Part shown: positions 33,209 to 40,310 of the stretch, in pieces | How the letters are laid out: each line of letters starts with the position of its first letter | How positions within the stretch are numbered: the stretch's first letter is position 1 | DNA from: Proteobacteria bacterium HN_bin10 | GTDB lineage: Bacteria > Pseudomonadota > Alphaproteobacteria > Caulobacterales > Aquidulcibacteraceae | Assembly: GCA_002083515.1 (NCBI GenBank) | Contig: LWDN01000016.1 | Span: forward strand, 22,747 to 63,056 | Direction: 5' to 3' | Length of the DNA stretch: 40,310 nt | Position numbers and translations under genes: made by a program | Notes under the pieces: generated by a model | What the model saw: the letters and a program-made list of their open reading frames with translations, nothing else | What the model was told of the DNA's origin: nothing | The model's database searches: none

Positions 33209-33625
33209 ATGCACCAGATCACGGACAAGCTCTCCGTGGGGAATATCTATGATGCGGAGCGACCTCCGGCTGAAATCGGCGCGTTGTTGCTTGTGGCAGA
33301 GGAATATGCCATCGAGGCGCCGGCCGGTGTGGTGTATGACAGGATTCCACTCAAGGAATACGGAGAAGCCGAGATCACTTCGCTGGATCGGGCCGTCGCG
33401 TGGGTGGAACGGCAGCTTCCGGACAATCGGGTCATGGTCTGCTGCCGCGCCGGCATGGGCCGATCCGTCTCGGTCGTCATGGCGTACCTCTGCTGCGTCG
33501 AAGGACGGTCCTACGCCGACGTGCTCAATTTGGTCAAAGTGCAACGGCCCGGTGCCATGCCGCTTCCAAACATCCAGTCGGCGATAGAACAGGTGCGACA
33601 GTTGCGACTTCGTCGAAACACCTAA
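33209..33625 (+). CDS. Dual-specificity (tyrosine-type) protein phosphatase
   Basis: A 138-residue phosphatase. The CX5R signature is CRAGMGR, residues 79-85, followed by SVSVVMAYL; the residue before the catalytic Cys is Cys, where His is usual. The early part ITDKLSVGNIYDAE matches the start of DSP domains, and the AYLCCVEGRSYADVLNLVKVQRP segment follows the loop as expected. No signal peptide, so cytoplasmic. The substrate is unknown. Confidence 0.82.
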   Translation: MHQITDKLSVGNIYDAERPPAEIGALLLVAEEYAIEAPAGVVYDRIPLKEYGEAEITSLDRAVAWVERQLPDNRVMVCCRAGMGRSVSVVMAYLCCVEGRSYADVLNLVKVQRPGAMPLPNIQSAIEQVRQLRLRRNT

Positions 33626-33640
33626 TTTGCAAGGGGCAAT

Positions 33641-33702
33641 GTTTGGTGTTCAATGGTTTGAGATTCTGGGCAATCGATCAGAGACCATTAAATGTTAAAC
33701 AC
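33641..33702. repeat. AT-rich imperfect dyad before mutM
   Basis: GTGTT (33646-33650) and AATGGT (33652-33657) are matched in the opposite sense by ACCATT (33684-33689) and AAACAC (33697-33702). The stretch is markedly AT-rich compared with its surroundings. Confidence 0.5.
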
Positions 33703-33718
33703 TGAATGCTTTTGAAAT

Positions 33719-34618
33719 ATGCCTGAACTTCCTGAAGCCGAAGTCGTCGCGAGGCAAATTCGCGATCGTCTGCTGGGCGCCACGTTGACGGATCTGCGGA
33801 TCGGCCGCACCGACATCGTGCGCGAAGGATATCGAACCCGCGGCTGGTACTCCGGCACACGGCTGCAGGCAGTGGCTCGCTATGGTAAGAGCGTCGCGTT
33901 GCGATTTACCAAGAACAAGGAGGTGCGCTACATCGTCGCCGAGCTCGGCATGACCGGCCTGCTTCTGTTCCCATCGGCTCAAACCAGACACCCGCAACAT
34001 GTTCATGTGCGGTTGACCTTTTTCGGCGGCCGGGAACAAGAGCTGCGTTACTGGAATCCGCGCCGCTTCGGTCGCATGTCGTTGCTCGATCAAGCCGGGC
34101 TGGAACGGTATCTCGACCGGCGTTTTGGGCATGATCCGTTGACGGTCTCTACAGAAACTTTTCACCAAATTATCAGAGGCCGTCGGGGTCGGCTCAAGCC
34201 CTTGCTGATGCACCAACAAACCATCGCCGGCATCGGGAATATCTACGCCAACGAAATTCTGTTTCGCGTCGGAATACATCCCAATGCGATCGCATCTGTT
34301 CTTCGGCCGAAGACGGTCGAGCAGCTGTATGAGGTGACACGAGAGGTCCTTCACGAGGCGATAGCCTGCGGGGGGTCCAGCGTGAGGGACTTCTTCGCCC
34401 CGGATGGAACGGAAGGGCACTTTAAGCTCCACCACCTGGTGTATGGGAAGGAAGGGGAGCCCTGCCCCAACCGGTGCGGGCAGGTGATACGGCGCCTATC
34501 CGGCGAACGCAGCTCGTTTTATTGCCCGGTCTGCCAAGTAAAAAGGCCTGGTCGAGGAAGAGCGGACAGTTCCCGCTCGGGACTCCTCCGGCAAGTTTCT
34601 GTAATAACAGACACTTAG
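33719..34618 (+). CDS. mutM: Formamidopyrimidine-DNA glycosylase
   Basis: A 299-residue base excision repair enzyme that removes 8-oxoguanine and opens the strand. MPELPEAE supplies the catalytic Pro2 and Glu3, and Lys57 sits in YGKSVAL. MHQQTIAGIGNIYANEILF is the helix-two-turn-helix. The zinc finger has Cys pairs in CPNRC and CPVCQ. About 24 residues follow the zinc finger, a longer tail than usual; this part overlaps repeat DNA near 34540-34620. Confidence 0.93.
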   Translation: MPELPEAEVVARQIRDRLLGATLTDLRIGRTDIVREGYRTRGWYSGTRLQAVARYGKSVALRFTKNKEVRYIVAELGMTGLLLFPSAQTRHPQHVHVRLTFFGGREQELRYWNPRRFGRMSLLDQAGLERYLDRRFGHDPLTVSTETFHQIIRGRRGRLKPLLMHQQTIAGIGNIYANEILFRVGIHPNAIASVLRPKTVEQLYEVTREVLHEAIACGGSSVRDFFAPDGTEGHFKLHHLVYGKEGEPCPNRCGQVIRRLSGERSSFYCPVCQVKRPGRGRADSSRSGLLRQVSVITDT

Positions 34619-34687
34619 GCCTGTTCGAGCAGTGCCTGCTTACCTGCTAGGCCTTTTGATCCCCACGCAATTAGTACCTCTGGTGTA

Positions 34688-34716
34688 TTGAGTCATCCCC
34701 GCGATTTCGCTAGAAT
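34688..34716 (+). promoter_or_regulatory. Sigma70-type promoter for aclB
   Basis: TTGAGT at 34688-34693 and TAGAAT at 34711-34716 with a 17-base spacer, leaving a leader of about 40 bases before aclB. Confidence 0.6.
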
Positions 34717-34762
34717 CCGTCTCCCTTTAGCGCAGCCCAACATACCCCTAAGGAGCGACGTT

Positions 34763-35959
34763 ATGGCCAAGGTGCTCGAAGGTCCCGGGATGGGACTGAT
34801 GAAGAAGTGGGGCATTCATGTCCCCAACTATGTGGTCGTCACTTCCGCAGACGAACTGTCCAAGCTCGGACAAGCCAATGACTGGATGAAATCCGTCAAG
34901 CTTGTGGCCAAGGCGCACGAGGCGCTCGGGTCCCGGTTCAAGCTCGGGCTGGTAAAGGTCGGGCTGGATCTCAACGGCGCGATCACCGCGACCAAGGAAA
35001 TGATCGGCCGCCAAGTCGGCAGCATCACTGTGACCCAGGTCATTGTGTCCGAGATGATCGCCCACAAGGAAGAATACTATTGTGCGGTGAAATCGACCCG
35101 CGAAGGCAGCGAGATTCTCGTCGCGAACTGCGGCGGCATCGAGGTCGAATCTAACTGGGATCGCGTGAAGCGCCTCTGCTTGGAAGTCGGACAGTCCCCC
35201 AGCCCCGAAGCCCTCGAAAAACTCTCCAAAGACGCCGGATTCACCGGCCCGTTGACCAAGAAGATGGCCGACTTTGCCGGCAAGATGTTCACCTGTTTCG
35301 ATAACGAAGATGCCCAATATCTGGAAGTGAATCCGGTCGTGACCCGCGAGAGCGACGGTGAATTGGTCGCACTCGATGCGGTGACGCTGCTGGATGGTGA
35401 CGCCAAGTTCCGGCACCCGGACTGGAATTTCCAGTTCGCCGCCGAATTCGGCCGCGCGTACAGCAAAGAAGAGATGGAAGTCATGGCGGTCGACAGCAAG
35501 ATCAAGGGCTCGGTCAAATTCATCGAAATCCCCGGCGGCGATACCGCGATGCTCCCGGCCGGCGGCGGCGCCAGCGTGTATTACTCCGATGCGGTCGTCG
35601 CACGCGGCGGCAAGCTCGCGAACTATGCCGAGTACTCCGGCGATCCGCCAGACTGGGCGGTGGAAGTGCTGACGGAAAAAGTCTGCTCGCTGCCCGGTAT
35701 CAAGAACATCATCGTCGGCGGGGCGATTGCCAATTTCACCGATGTGAAGAAGACCTTCGGCGGCATCATCAACGGCTTCCGCAAGGCGAAGGCCGATGGC
35801 AAGCTGAAGAACGTAAAAATCTGGGTGCGCCGCGGTGGGCCGCGCGAGAAAGAAGGTCTGGACGCCATGCGCGCGCTGAAGGACGAAGGCTTCGACATTA
35901 ACGTCTTCGACCGCAACACCCCGCTGACGGACATCGTCGACAAAGCGTTGCAGAAGTAA
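34763..35959 (+). CDS. aclB: ATP-citrate lyase, small (beta) subunit
   Basis: A 398-residue subunit, the same size as AclB of Chlorobium. With AclA it splits citrate, using ATP and CoA, into acetyl-CoA and oxaloacetate, the key step of the reductive TCA cycle. The N-terminal two-thirds has an ATP-grasp fold like succinyl-CoA synthetase beta (YLEVNPVVTRESDGELVALDAV near 190-211). The C-terminal part (LPAGGGASVYYSDAV, then KIWVRRGGPREKEGL) is the citrate-binding region. ATG 34763 is preceded by AAGGAGC and a good promoter; the upstream frame is not protein-like. Confidence 0.95.
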   Translation: MAKVLEGPGMGLMKKWGIHVPNYVVVTSADELSKLGQANDWMKSVKLVAKAHEALGSRFKLGLVKVGLDLNGAITATKEMIGRQVGSITVTQVIVSEMIAHKEEYYCAVKSTREGSEILVANCGGIEVESNWDRVKRLCLEVGQSPSPEALEKLSKDAGFTGPLTKKMADFAGKMFTCFDNEDAQYLEVNPVVTRESDGELVALDAVTLLDGDAKFRHPDWNFQFAAEFGRAYSKEEMEVMAVDSKIKGSVKFIEIPGGDTAMLPAGGGASVYYSDAVVARGGKLANYAEYSGDPPDWAVEVLTEKVCSLPGIKNIIVGGAIANFTDVKKTFGGIINGFRKAKADGKLKNVKIWVRRGGPREKEGLDAMRALKDEGFDINVFDRNTPLTDIVDKALQK

Positions 35960-35965
35960 AAACGC

Positions 35966-36030
35966 GTGCTGAGTCCGGGTGCTGAGCAGTCGCCTCTGCT
36001 CTCCGCTCGGCACTCATCACTCAGAACTCA
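35966..36030. repeat. Stuttered dyad between aclB and aclA
   Basis: GTGCTGAG occurs at 35966 and 35979. In the opposite sense, ACTC recurs at 36012, 36019 and 36026, exactly seven bases apart. The arms face each other and fill most of the 96-base gap. Confidence 0.65.
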
Positions 36031-36055
36031 GGATTGAGCAAAGAGGGAGATTCCG

Positions 36056-37876
36056 ATGAGTATTCTGGCAAACAAAGATACCCGGGTGGTAATTCAGGGC
36101 GGGCAGGCCGGCGTGAACGCCGCGCGCCGCATGGCGGAGTTCTGCTACCTGATCAAGCGCCCACTCAACGTTGAAGCGTTTGTCTATCCCCCCGACGCCG
36201 GCAAGACCAACGAAGTGCCCTACGGCAGCGGGCTCATCGCCATCCCTGTCTATAAGACTATCGCCGAAGCGACCAAGAATCACCCGACCATCAACACCAG
36301 CTTGGTCTACATCGGCGCGGATCGCGCAATGAAGGGCGGGATGGAAGCGCTCGACGATGCGCACATCAAGGTCGTGTCGATGATCACCGAGGGCGTGCCC
36401 GAAAAGGACGCGAAGCTGCTCGGCGCCCATGCACGCAAGCTCGGGAAGGTGTTCAACGGCCCGTCCTCCATCGGCATCATTTCCGCCGGTGCCTGCCGGT
36501 TGGGCGTGATCGGCGGCGCGTTCGACAACCTCGTGCTCTCGAAGCTCTACCGCGAAGGCTCATTCGGCGTCATCACGAAGTCGGGCGGCCTCTCGAACGA
36601 AATCATCTGGATCTGCTCGCAGTTCGCGGACGGCATCACGACGGCGATCGGCATCGGCGGCGATGCCTATCCCGGCACCGACTATGTGAGCTACCTCGAA
36701 ATGTTTGAGAACGATCCGCAGACGAAAGCGGTCATCATCGTCGGCGAAATGGGCGGTGACCTCGAAGAACGGGCGGCCGAATGGTATGGCGCGAAGAAGC
36801 GCCGTGTGAAGCTGATCGGCGTTGTCTCCGGGTTCTGCCAGGAGAGCTTGCCGAAGGGCATGAAGTTCGGCCATGCCGGCGCCAAGGAAGGCATGAAGGG
36901 CGAAGGCTCGGCCCGCTCGAAGTCAGATGCGCTCAAGAAAGCCGGCGCGCTCGTCCCGGCGACGTTCGGCGCCCTCGGCCCGGCGATCAAGGAGACCTAT
37001 CAGGAGCTGCTCAAGTCCGGCCAGGTAAAGGAGCCGGTCGAGCCGGCGGTGCTGCCGAGGCTGCCGAAGTCGGTTGAAGAGGCGATGAAGGCGGACGAAG
37101 TGATGGTCGCGCCGCTCATCCGCACCACGATCAGCGACGACCGCGGCGACGAACCCTGCTACGACGGTTATCCGGCTTCCGAACTCATCAACAAAGGCTA
37201 CGAAATCCCCCACGTCATCGGTTTGCTGTGGGACAAGCGGCTGATTTCGAAACAGGAAGCGGAAATTATCAAGCGCATCATGATGCTCTCGGCCGACCAC
37301 GGCCCTTGCGTCAGCGGCGCCTATGCGACGATTCTCGCGGCCTGCGCTGGGATCGGTCTCTCGCAGTCGGTGGCCGCCGGCTTGATCATGATCGGCCCCC
37401 GTTTCGGCGGCGCCGTGACGGATGCCGGTCGCTGGTTCAAGTATGCGGTCGACAACAAGATGAACGTGGACGAGTTCCTGGCCTACATGAAGAAGAACGT
37501 CGGGCCTGTGCCCGGCATTGGCCACCGCGTAAAGAGCCTGCGCAATCCGGACAAGCGCGTAAAGGAGCTTGTCGGCTATGTGAAGAGTTTGAACATCAAG
37601 ACGCCCTGCCTTGACTTCGCGTTGCAAGTCGAGCAGGTGACGGCGGCCAAGAAAGACAATTTGATTCTGAACGTGGACGGCACGATGGCGGCTGTGCTCG
37701 TCGATCTGGGCTTCCCGGTCGACAGCTTGAACGGCTTCTTCATCTTGTCGCGCACGATCGGGTTGATCGGCCACTGGGTCGATCAGAAGCGCCAGGACAG
37801 CCGCTTGATCCGGCTGTTCGATTACCTGGTGAACTACGCGGCGCCCAAACGTCGTGAAGTCCCACCGTTGAAATAG
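36056..37876 (+). CDS. aclA: ATP-citrate lyase, large (alpha) subunit
   Basis: A 606-residue subunit. The N-terminal half resembles succinyl-CoA synthetase alpha, with the phosphorylated His273 in KFGHAGAKEG. The C-terminal half is the citrate synthase-like citryl-CoA lyase domain, with LSADHGPCVSGAYATIL and GPVPGIGHRVKSL, including the active-site His and Asp. Length matches AclA of green sulfur bacteria. AGAGGGAG precedes the ATG. The last codons, encoding RREVPPLK, form the first unit of a 27-base tandem repeat that continues past the TAG stop. Confidence 0.95.
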   Translation: MSILANKDTRVVIQGGQAGVNAARRMAEFCYLIKRPLNVEAFVYPPDAGKTNEVPYGSGLIAIPVYKTIAEATKNHPTINTSLVYIGADRAMKGGMEALDDAHIKVVSMITEGVPEKDAKLLGAHARKLGKVFNGPSSIGIISAGACRLGVIGGAFDNLVLSKLYREGSFGVITKSGGLSNEIIWICSQFADGITTAIGIGGDAYPGTDYVSYLEMFENDPQTKAVIIVGEMGGDLEERAAEWYGAKKRRVKLIGVVSGFCQESLPKGMKFGHAGAKEGMKGEGSARSKSDALKKAGALVPATFGALGPAIKETYQELLKSGQVKEPVEPAVLPRLPKSVEEAMKADEVMVAPLIRTTISDDRGDEPCYDGYPASELINKGYEIPHVIGLLWDKRLISKQEAEIIKRIMMLSADHGPCVSGAYATILAACAGIGLSQSVAAGLIMIGPRFGGAVTDAGRWFKYAVDNKMNVDEFLAYMKKNVGPVPGIGHRVKSLRNPDKRVKELVGYVKSLNIKTPCLDFALQVEQVTAAKKDNLILNVDGTMAAVLVDLGFPVDSLNGFFILSRTIGLIGHWVDQKRQDSRLIRLFDYLVNYAAPKRREVPPLK

Positions 37877-37924
37877 TTGCGGGAGGTCCCGCCGCTCGAA
37901 GGGCTGCGGGAAGTGCCGCATTGA
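37853..37924 (+). repeat. 27-base tandem repeat spanning the aclA stop
   Basis: Three units begin at 37853, 37880 and 37907, a period of exactly 27 bases (nine codons). In the aclA frame they read REVPPLK-stop-L, REVPPLEGL, REVPH-stop. The TAG stop (37874-37876) corresponds to a GGG glycine codon in unit two. A short palindrome GCGGGA/TCCCGC lies at 37879-37892. Confidence 0.8.
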
Positions 37925-38015
37925 CGCAGGGCCGGTGACGAGTTGTGTGGGGACGAGGGGCGCGTGACTCCTCGGCCTGTTGCTCGATGCCGAGTCTGAC
38001 TGCAAGGAGAGAGGG

Positions 38016-40262
38016 ATGTCACTCGATCTAGCCAAAGGACTGTACGCGAAGATGCCGGACGTGCTCGCCAAGGCCCGGAAGAAATTCGGCCGCGGGTTGA
38101 CGTTGGCGGAAAAGATTCTCGTCGCGCACGCCGACAACTTCGATACGCAGAATTGGGAGCGCGGCAAGGCGATGCTGGCGCTGCGTCCCGACCGTGTCGC
38201 CATGCAGGATGCGACGGCCCAGATGGCCGTGCTGCAGTTCATGCAGGCGAATAAGAAGAAGGCGGCGGTGCCGAGCACGATCCATTGCGATCACCTGATT
38301 CGCGCTGAAATGGGCTCGGAAAAGGACCTGCTTCGCGCGATGGACGAGAACAAGGAAGTTTATAACTTCCTCGCGTCCGCGGCGAAGAAGTACGGCATCG
38401 GGTTTTGGAAGCCGGGTGCCGGGATCATCCATCAAGTCGTGCTTGAGAACTATGCGTTCCCCGGCTGCTTGATCATCGGGACCGACTCACACACGCCGAA
38501 CGGCGGTGGGTTGGGCGGCTTGGCGATCGGCGTCGGCGGGGCGGATGCCGGTGAAGTGATGGCCGGTCTGCCGTGGGAAGTGCTCCATCCGAAATTGATC
38601 GGCGTGAAGCTGACCGGCAAGCTCAGCGGCTGGGCCTCGCCGAAAGACGTGATCCTCTATCTCTGCGGCCTGCTCACGGTGAAGGGCGGGACGAACAAGA
38701 TCGTCGAATACTTCGGCCCCGGCGCCGAGACGATCAGCGCGACGGGCAAGGGCACCATCTGTAACATGGGTGCGGAACTCGGTGCGACAACCTCCGTGTT
38801 CCCCTTCGACCAGAAGATGGTCGCCTATATGAACATCACGGATCGGTCGGATCTGTCGAAGCTTGCGACCGCGAATAAGGAGTTGCTCGTAGCCGATCCG
38901 GAAGTCTATCAGTCGCCGGAGAAGTACTATGATCAGATCGTCGAGGTCGATCTCTCGAAGCTCGAGCCCCATGTGGTTGGTCCACATACACCTGATCTTG
39001 CCCGACCAATCTCGAAATTGAAGGCGGAAGCCAAGGAAAAAGGCTATCCGGTCGAGTTGAAGGCAGCGTTGATCGGCAGCTGCACGAACTCGTCGTATGA
39101 AGACATCAGCCGTTCGGCCCATGTGGCGCAACAGGCGCTGAAGGCTGGTTTGAAAGCCAAGGCGTCGTTCCTCATCTCTCCGGGCTCCGAGCGCATCTAT
39201 CACACGATGAAGCGCGACGGCTTCCTCGACACGTTCGAAAAGCTGGGGGGCACGGTGCTGTCGAATTCCTGCGGCCCCTGCATCGGGCAGTGGAAGCGGG
39301 CCGATGGCGTGAAGGGCAAGGCGGATTCGATCGTCAGTTCCTTCAACCGGAATTTCCCGGGCCGCAACGACGGGATCAACGAAACCCTCTCCTTCCTCGC
39401 CAGTCCGGAAGTCGTGACGGCGTATGCCATCACAGGCGATCTGGGTTTCGATCCGGTGAATCACACCGTCAAAGGCGCCGATGGAAAGGAATTCAAACTC
39501 CAGCCGCCGGTGGGTGAGGAATTGCCGGCCAAGGGGTTTGCCAAGGGCGAGGAGGGCTATGTGCCCCCGGCTGAAGACGGCTCGAATTTGACCGTCGACA
39601 TTCCGCCGACCAGCGAGCGGTTGCAACTCTTGCAACCCTTCCCGCGGTGGGACGGCCAGGATTTCGACAAGCTGCCGCTCTTGATCAAGACCAAGGGGAA
39701 GACCACGACCGACCATATTTCACCGGCCGGTCCCTGGCTCAAGTTCCGCGGCCATCTGGACAAGATCAGCGACAATATGTTCCTGGGCGCGAACAACGCC
39801 TTTTCATCCGAGCCGGGGAAGGGCACCAACGTTCTGACCGGTGAATCGAATCTCACAATCGCCCAGATTGCGCGGGCCTACAAATCCAAGGACATCGGGT
39901 CGATCGTCGTCGGCGACGAAAATTACGGCGAGGGCAGCAGCCGCGAGCATGCGGCCATGTCGCCTCGGTTCTTGAACGTGCGCGCCGTGATCACGAAAAG
40001 CTTTGCGCGCATCCACGAAACGAATTTGAAGAAACAGGGGATCTTGGCGTTGACCTTCACTGACCCGAAGGATTACGAGAAGATCGAGCAGCAAGACCGC
40101 ATCAGCGTGACGGGGCTAACCAACTTGGCGCCCGGCAAAACGGTGCAGGTGACCATACACAAGGCGGATGGCCGTGCGCTCACCATCCAGGCGAACCACA
40201 GCATGACGGACCAACAGCTTGCGTGGTTCAAGGCTGGTTCGGCGTTGAATGCGCTGAACTAA
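38016..40262 (+). CDS. acn: Aconitate hydratase
   Basis: A 748-residue enzyme interconverting citrate and isocitrate in the TCA cycle, running either way. The [4Fe-4S] ligands are Cys in IGSCTNSS near residue 356 and in SNSCGPCIGQW near 419-422. STIHCDHLI, IIGTDSHTPNGGGLGGLAIGVGG and NFPGRNDG are characteristic, and GDENYGEGSSREHAAM is in the C-terminal swivel domain. Size and pattern resemble mitochondrial-type aconitase rather than E. coli AcnB. AAGGAGAGAGGG precedes the ATG. Its place after aclBA suits the reductive cycle. Confidence 0.95.
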   Translation: MSLDLAKGLYAKMPDVLAKARKKFGRGLTLAEKILVAHADNFDTQNWERGKAMLALRPDRVAMQDATAQMAVLQFMQANKKKAAVPSTIHCDHLIRAEMGSEKDLLRAMDENKEVYNFLASAAKKYGIGFWKPGAGIIHQVVLENYAFPGCLIIGTDSHTPNGGGLGGLAIGVGGADAGEVMAGLPWEVLHPKLIGVKLTGKLSGWASPKDVILYLCGLLTVKGGTNKIVEYFGPGAETISATGKGTICNMGAELGATTSVFPFDQKMVAYMNITDRSDLSKLATANKELLVADPEVYQSPEKYYDQIVEVDLSKLEPHVVGPHTPDLARPISKLKAEAKEKGYPVELKAALIGSCTNSSYEDISRSAHVAQQALKAGLKAKASFLISPGSERIYHTMKRDGFLDTFEKLGGTVLSNSCGPCIGQWKRADGVKGKADSIVSSFNRNFPGRNDGINETLSFLASPEVVTAYAITGDLGFDPVNHTVKGADGKEFKLQPPVGEELPAKGFAKGEEGYVPPAEDGSNLTVDIPPTSERLQLLQPFPRWDGQDFDKLPLLIKTKGKTTTDHISPAGPWLKFRGHLDKISDNMFLGANNAFSSEPGKGTNVLTGESNLTIAQIARAYKSKDIGSIVVGDENYGEGSSREHAAMSPRFLNVRAVITKSFARIHETNLKKQGILALTFTDPKDYEKIEQQDRISVTGLTNLAPGKTVQVTIHKADGRALTIQANHSMTDQQLAWFKAGSALNALN

Positions 40263-40294
40263 ACGGTCACTCTATGCGTTAAAAGGGGAACGCC

Positions 40295-40310
40295 ATGGCG
40301 AAAGCAGACA
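40295..40310 (+). CDS. Start of an unidentified gene (cut by window edge)
   Basis: ATG 40295 is preceded by AAAAGGGGA about six bases upstream. Only five codons (MAKAD) are in the window. The gene probably belongs to the same carbon metabolism group, but the product cannot be told. Confidence 0.5.

Noticed and set aside
37877..37924. Programmed readthrough of aclA as a firm call
   Set aside because: The in-frame repeat is real, but the stop context gives no proof of readthrough, so it is kept as a finding only.
36923..38278. Leftward open frame opposite aclA
   Set aside because: Antisense to aclA, with His/Arg/Asp-rich shadow composition.

Overview
The window is a GC-rich bacterial chromosome segment that I assign, by inference, to the genus Nitrospira (phylum Nitrospirota), a nitrite oxidiser or comammox lineage. 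The main reasons are a five-subunit 2-oxoacid:ferredoxin oxidoreductase with gene order beta-gamma-delta-epsilon-alpha, the two-subunit ATP-citrate lyase aclB-aclA and an aconitase, all close together. These are the marker enzymes of the reductive TCA cycle that Nitrospira uses to fix CO2 under oxic conditions. LptD shows a Gram-negative outer membrane. No nitrite oxidoreductase, rRNA, tRNA or CRISPR array is in the window.

Layout. 1-4682: end of accD, folC, lptD and a small exported protein, all rightward. 4683-6845: trxA and recN. 6842-8441 (leftward): a PP2C phosphatase and an RNase H-fold exonuclease-like protein. 8565-11765 (rightward): a cyclophilin-like protein, two adjacent DUF507 genes, a TPR lipoprotein, a Bcp peroxiredoxin, a small membrane protein and an exported Ig-like/degenerate HAD-like protein, followed by a broken copy of its tail and a truncated ISL3-type insertion sequence. 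12364-18639 (rightward): radA, a LolB-like lipoprotein, tsaB, rimI, a YdcH-like protein, tatC, an exported seven-bladed propeller and a cyclophilin. 18644-20675 (leftward): three translationally coupled genes (NHL propeller, Cys/His-rich protein, PilZ). 21021-23600: a one-carbon block folD-metF-panB. 23764-26143: fatty acid hydroxylase-like protein, then leftward apaH, queF and a tiny MetV-like zinc protein. 26549-30688: the oxidoreductase operon, closed by a strong terminator. 30765-34618: small proteins, Rsm22-like methyltransferase, a dual-specificity phosphatase and mutM. 34763-40262: aclB, aclA, acn, then the first codons of another gene.

How the genes work together. Acl splits citrate into acetyl-CoA and oxaloacetate, aconitase interconverts citrate and isocitrate, and the ferredoxin-dependent oxidoreductase carboxylates acetyl-CoA or succinyl-CoA. 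AccD draws acetyl-CoA into fatty acids. FolC, FolD, MetF, the MetV-like protein and PanB form a folate/one-carbon theme. LptD, TatC and several lipoproteins or exported propellers serve the envelope.

The least expected signal is in the DNA between genes. Several spacers carry degenerate tandem words with a strict 7-nt period, often as two facing arms. In two cases these words form the start of a gene: the lipoprotein signal peptide at 13769 and the only usable start codon and ribosome binding site of queF. A separate 27-nt tandem repeat runs through the stop codon of aclA.
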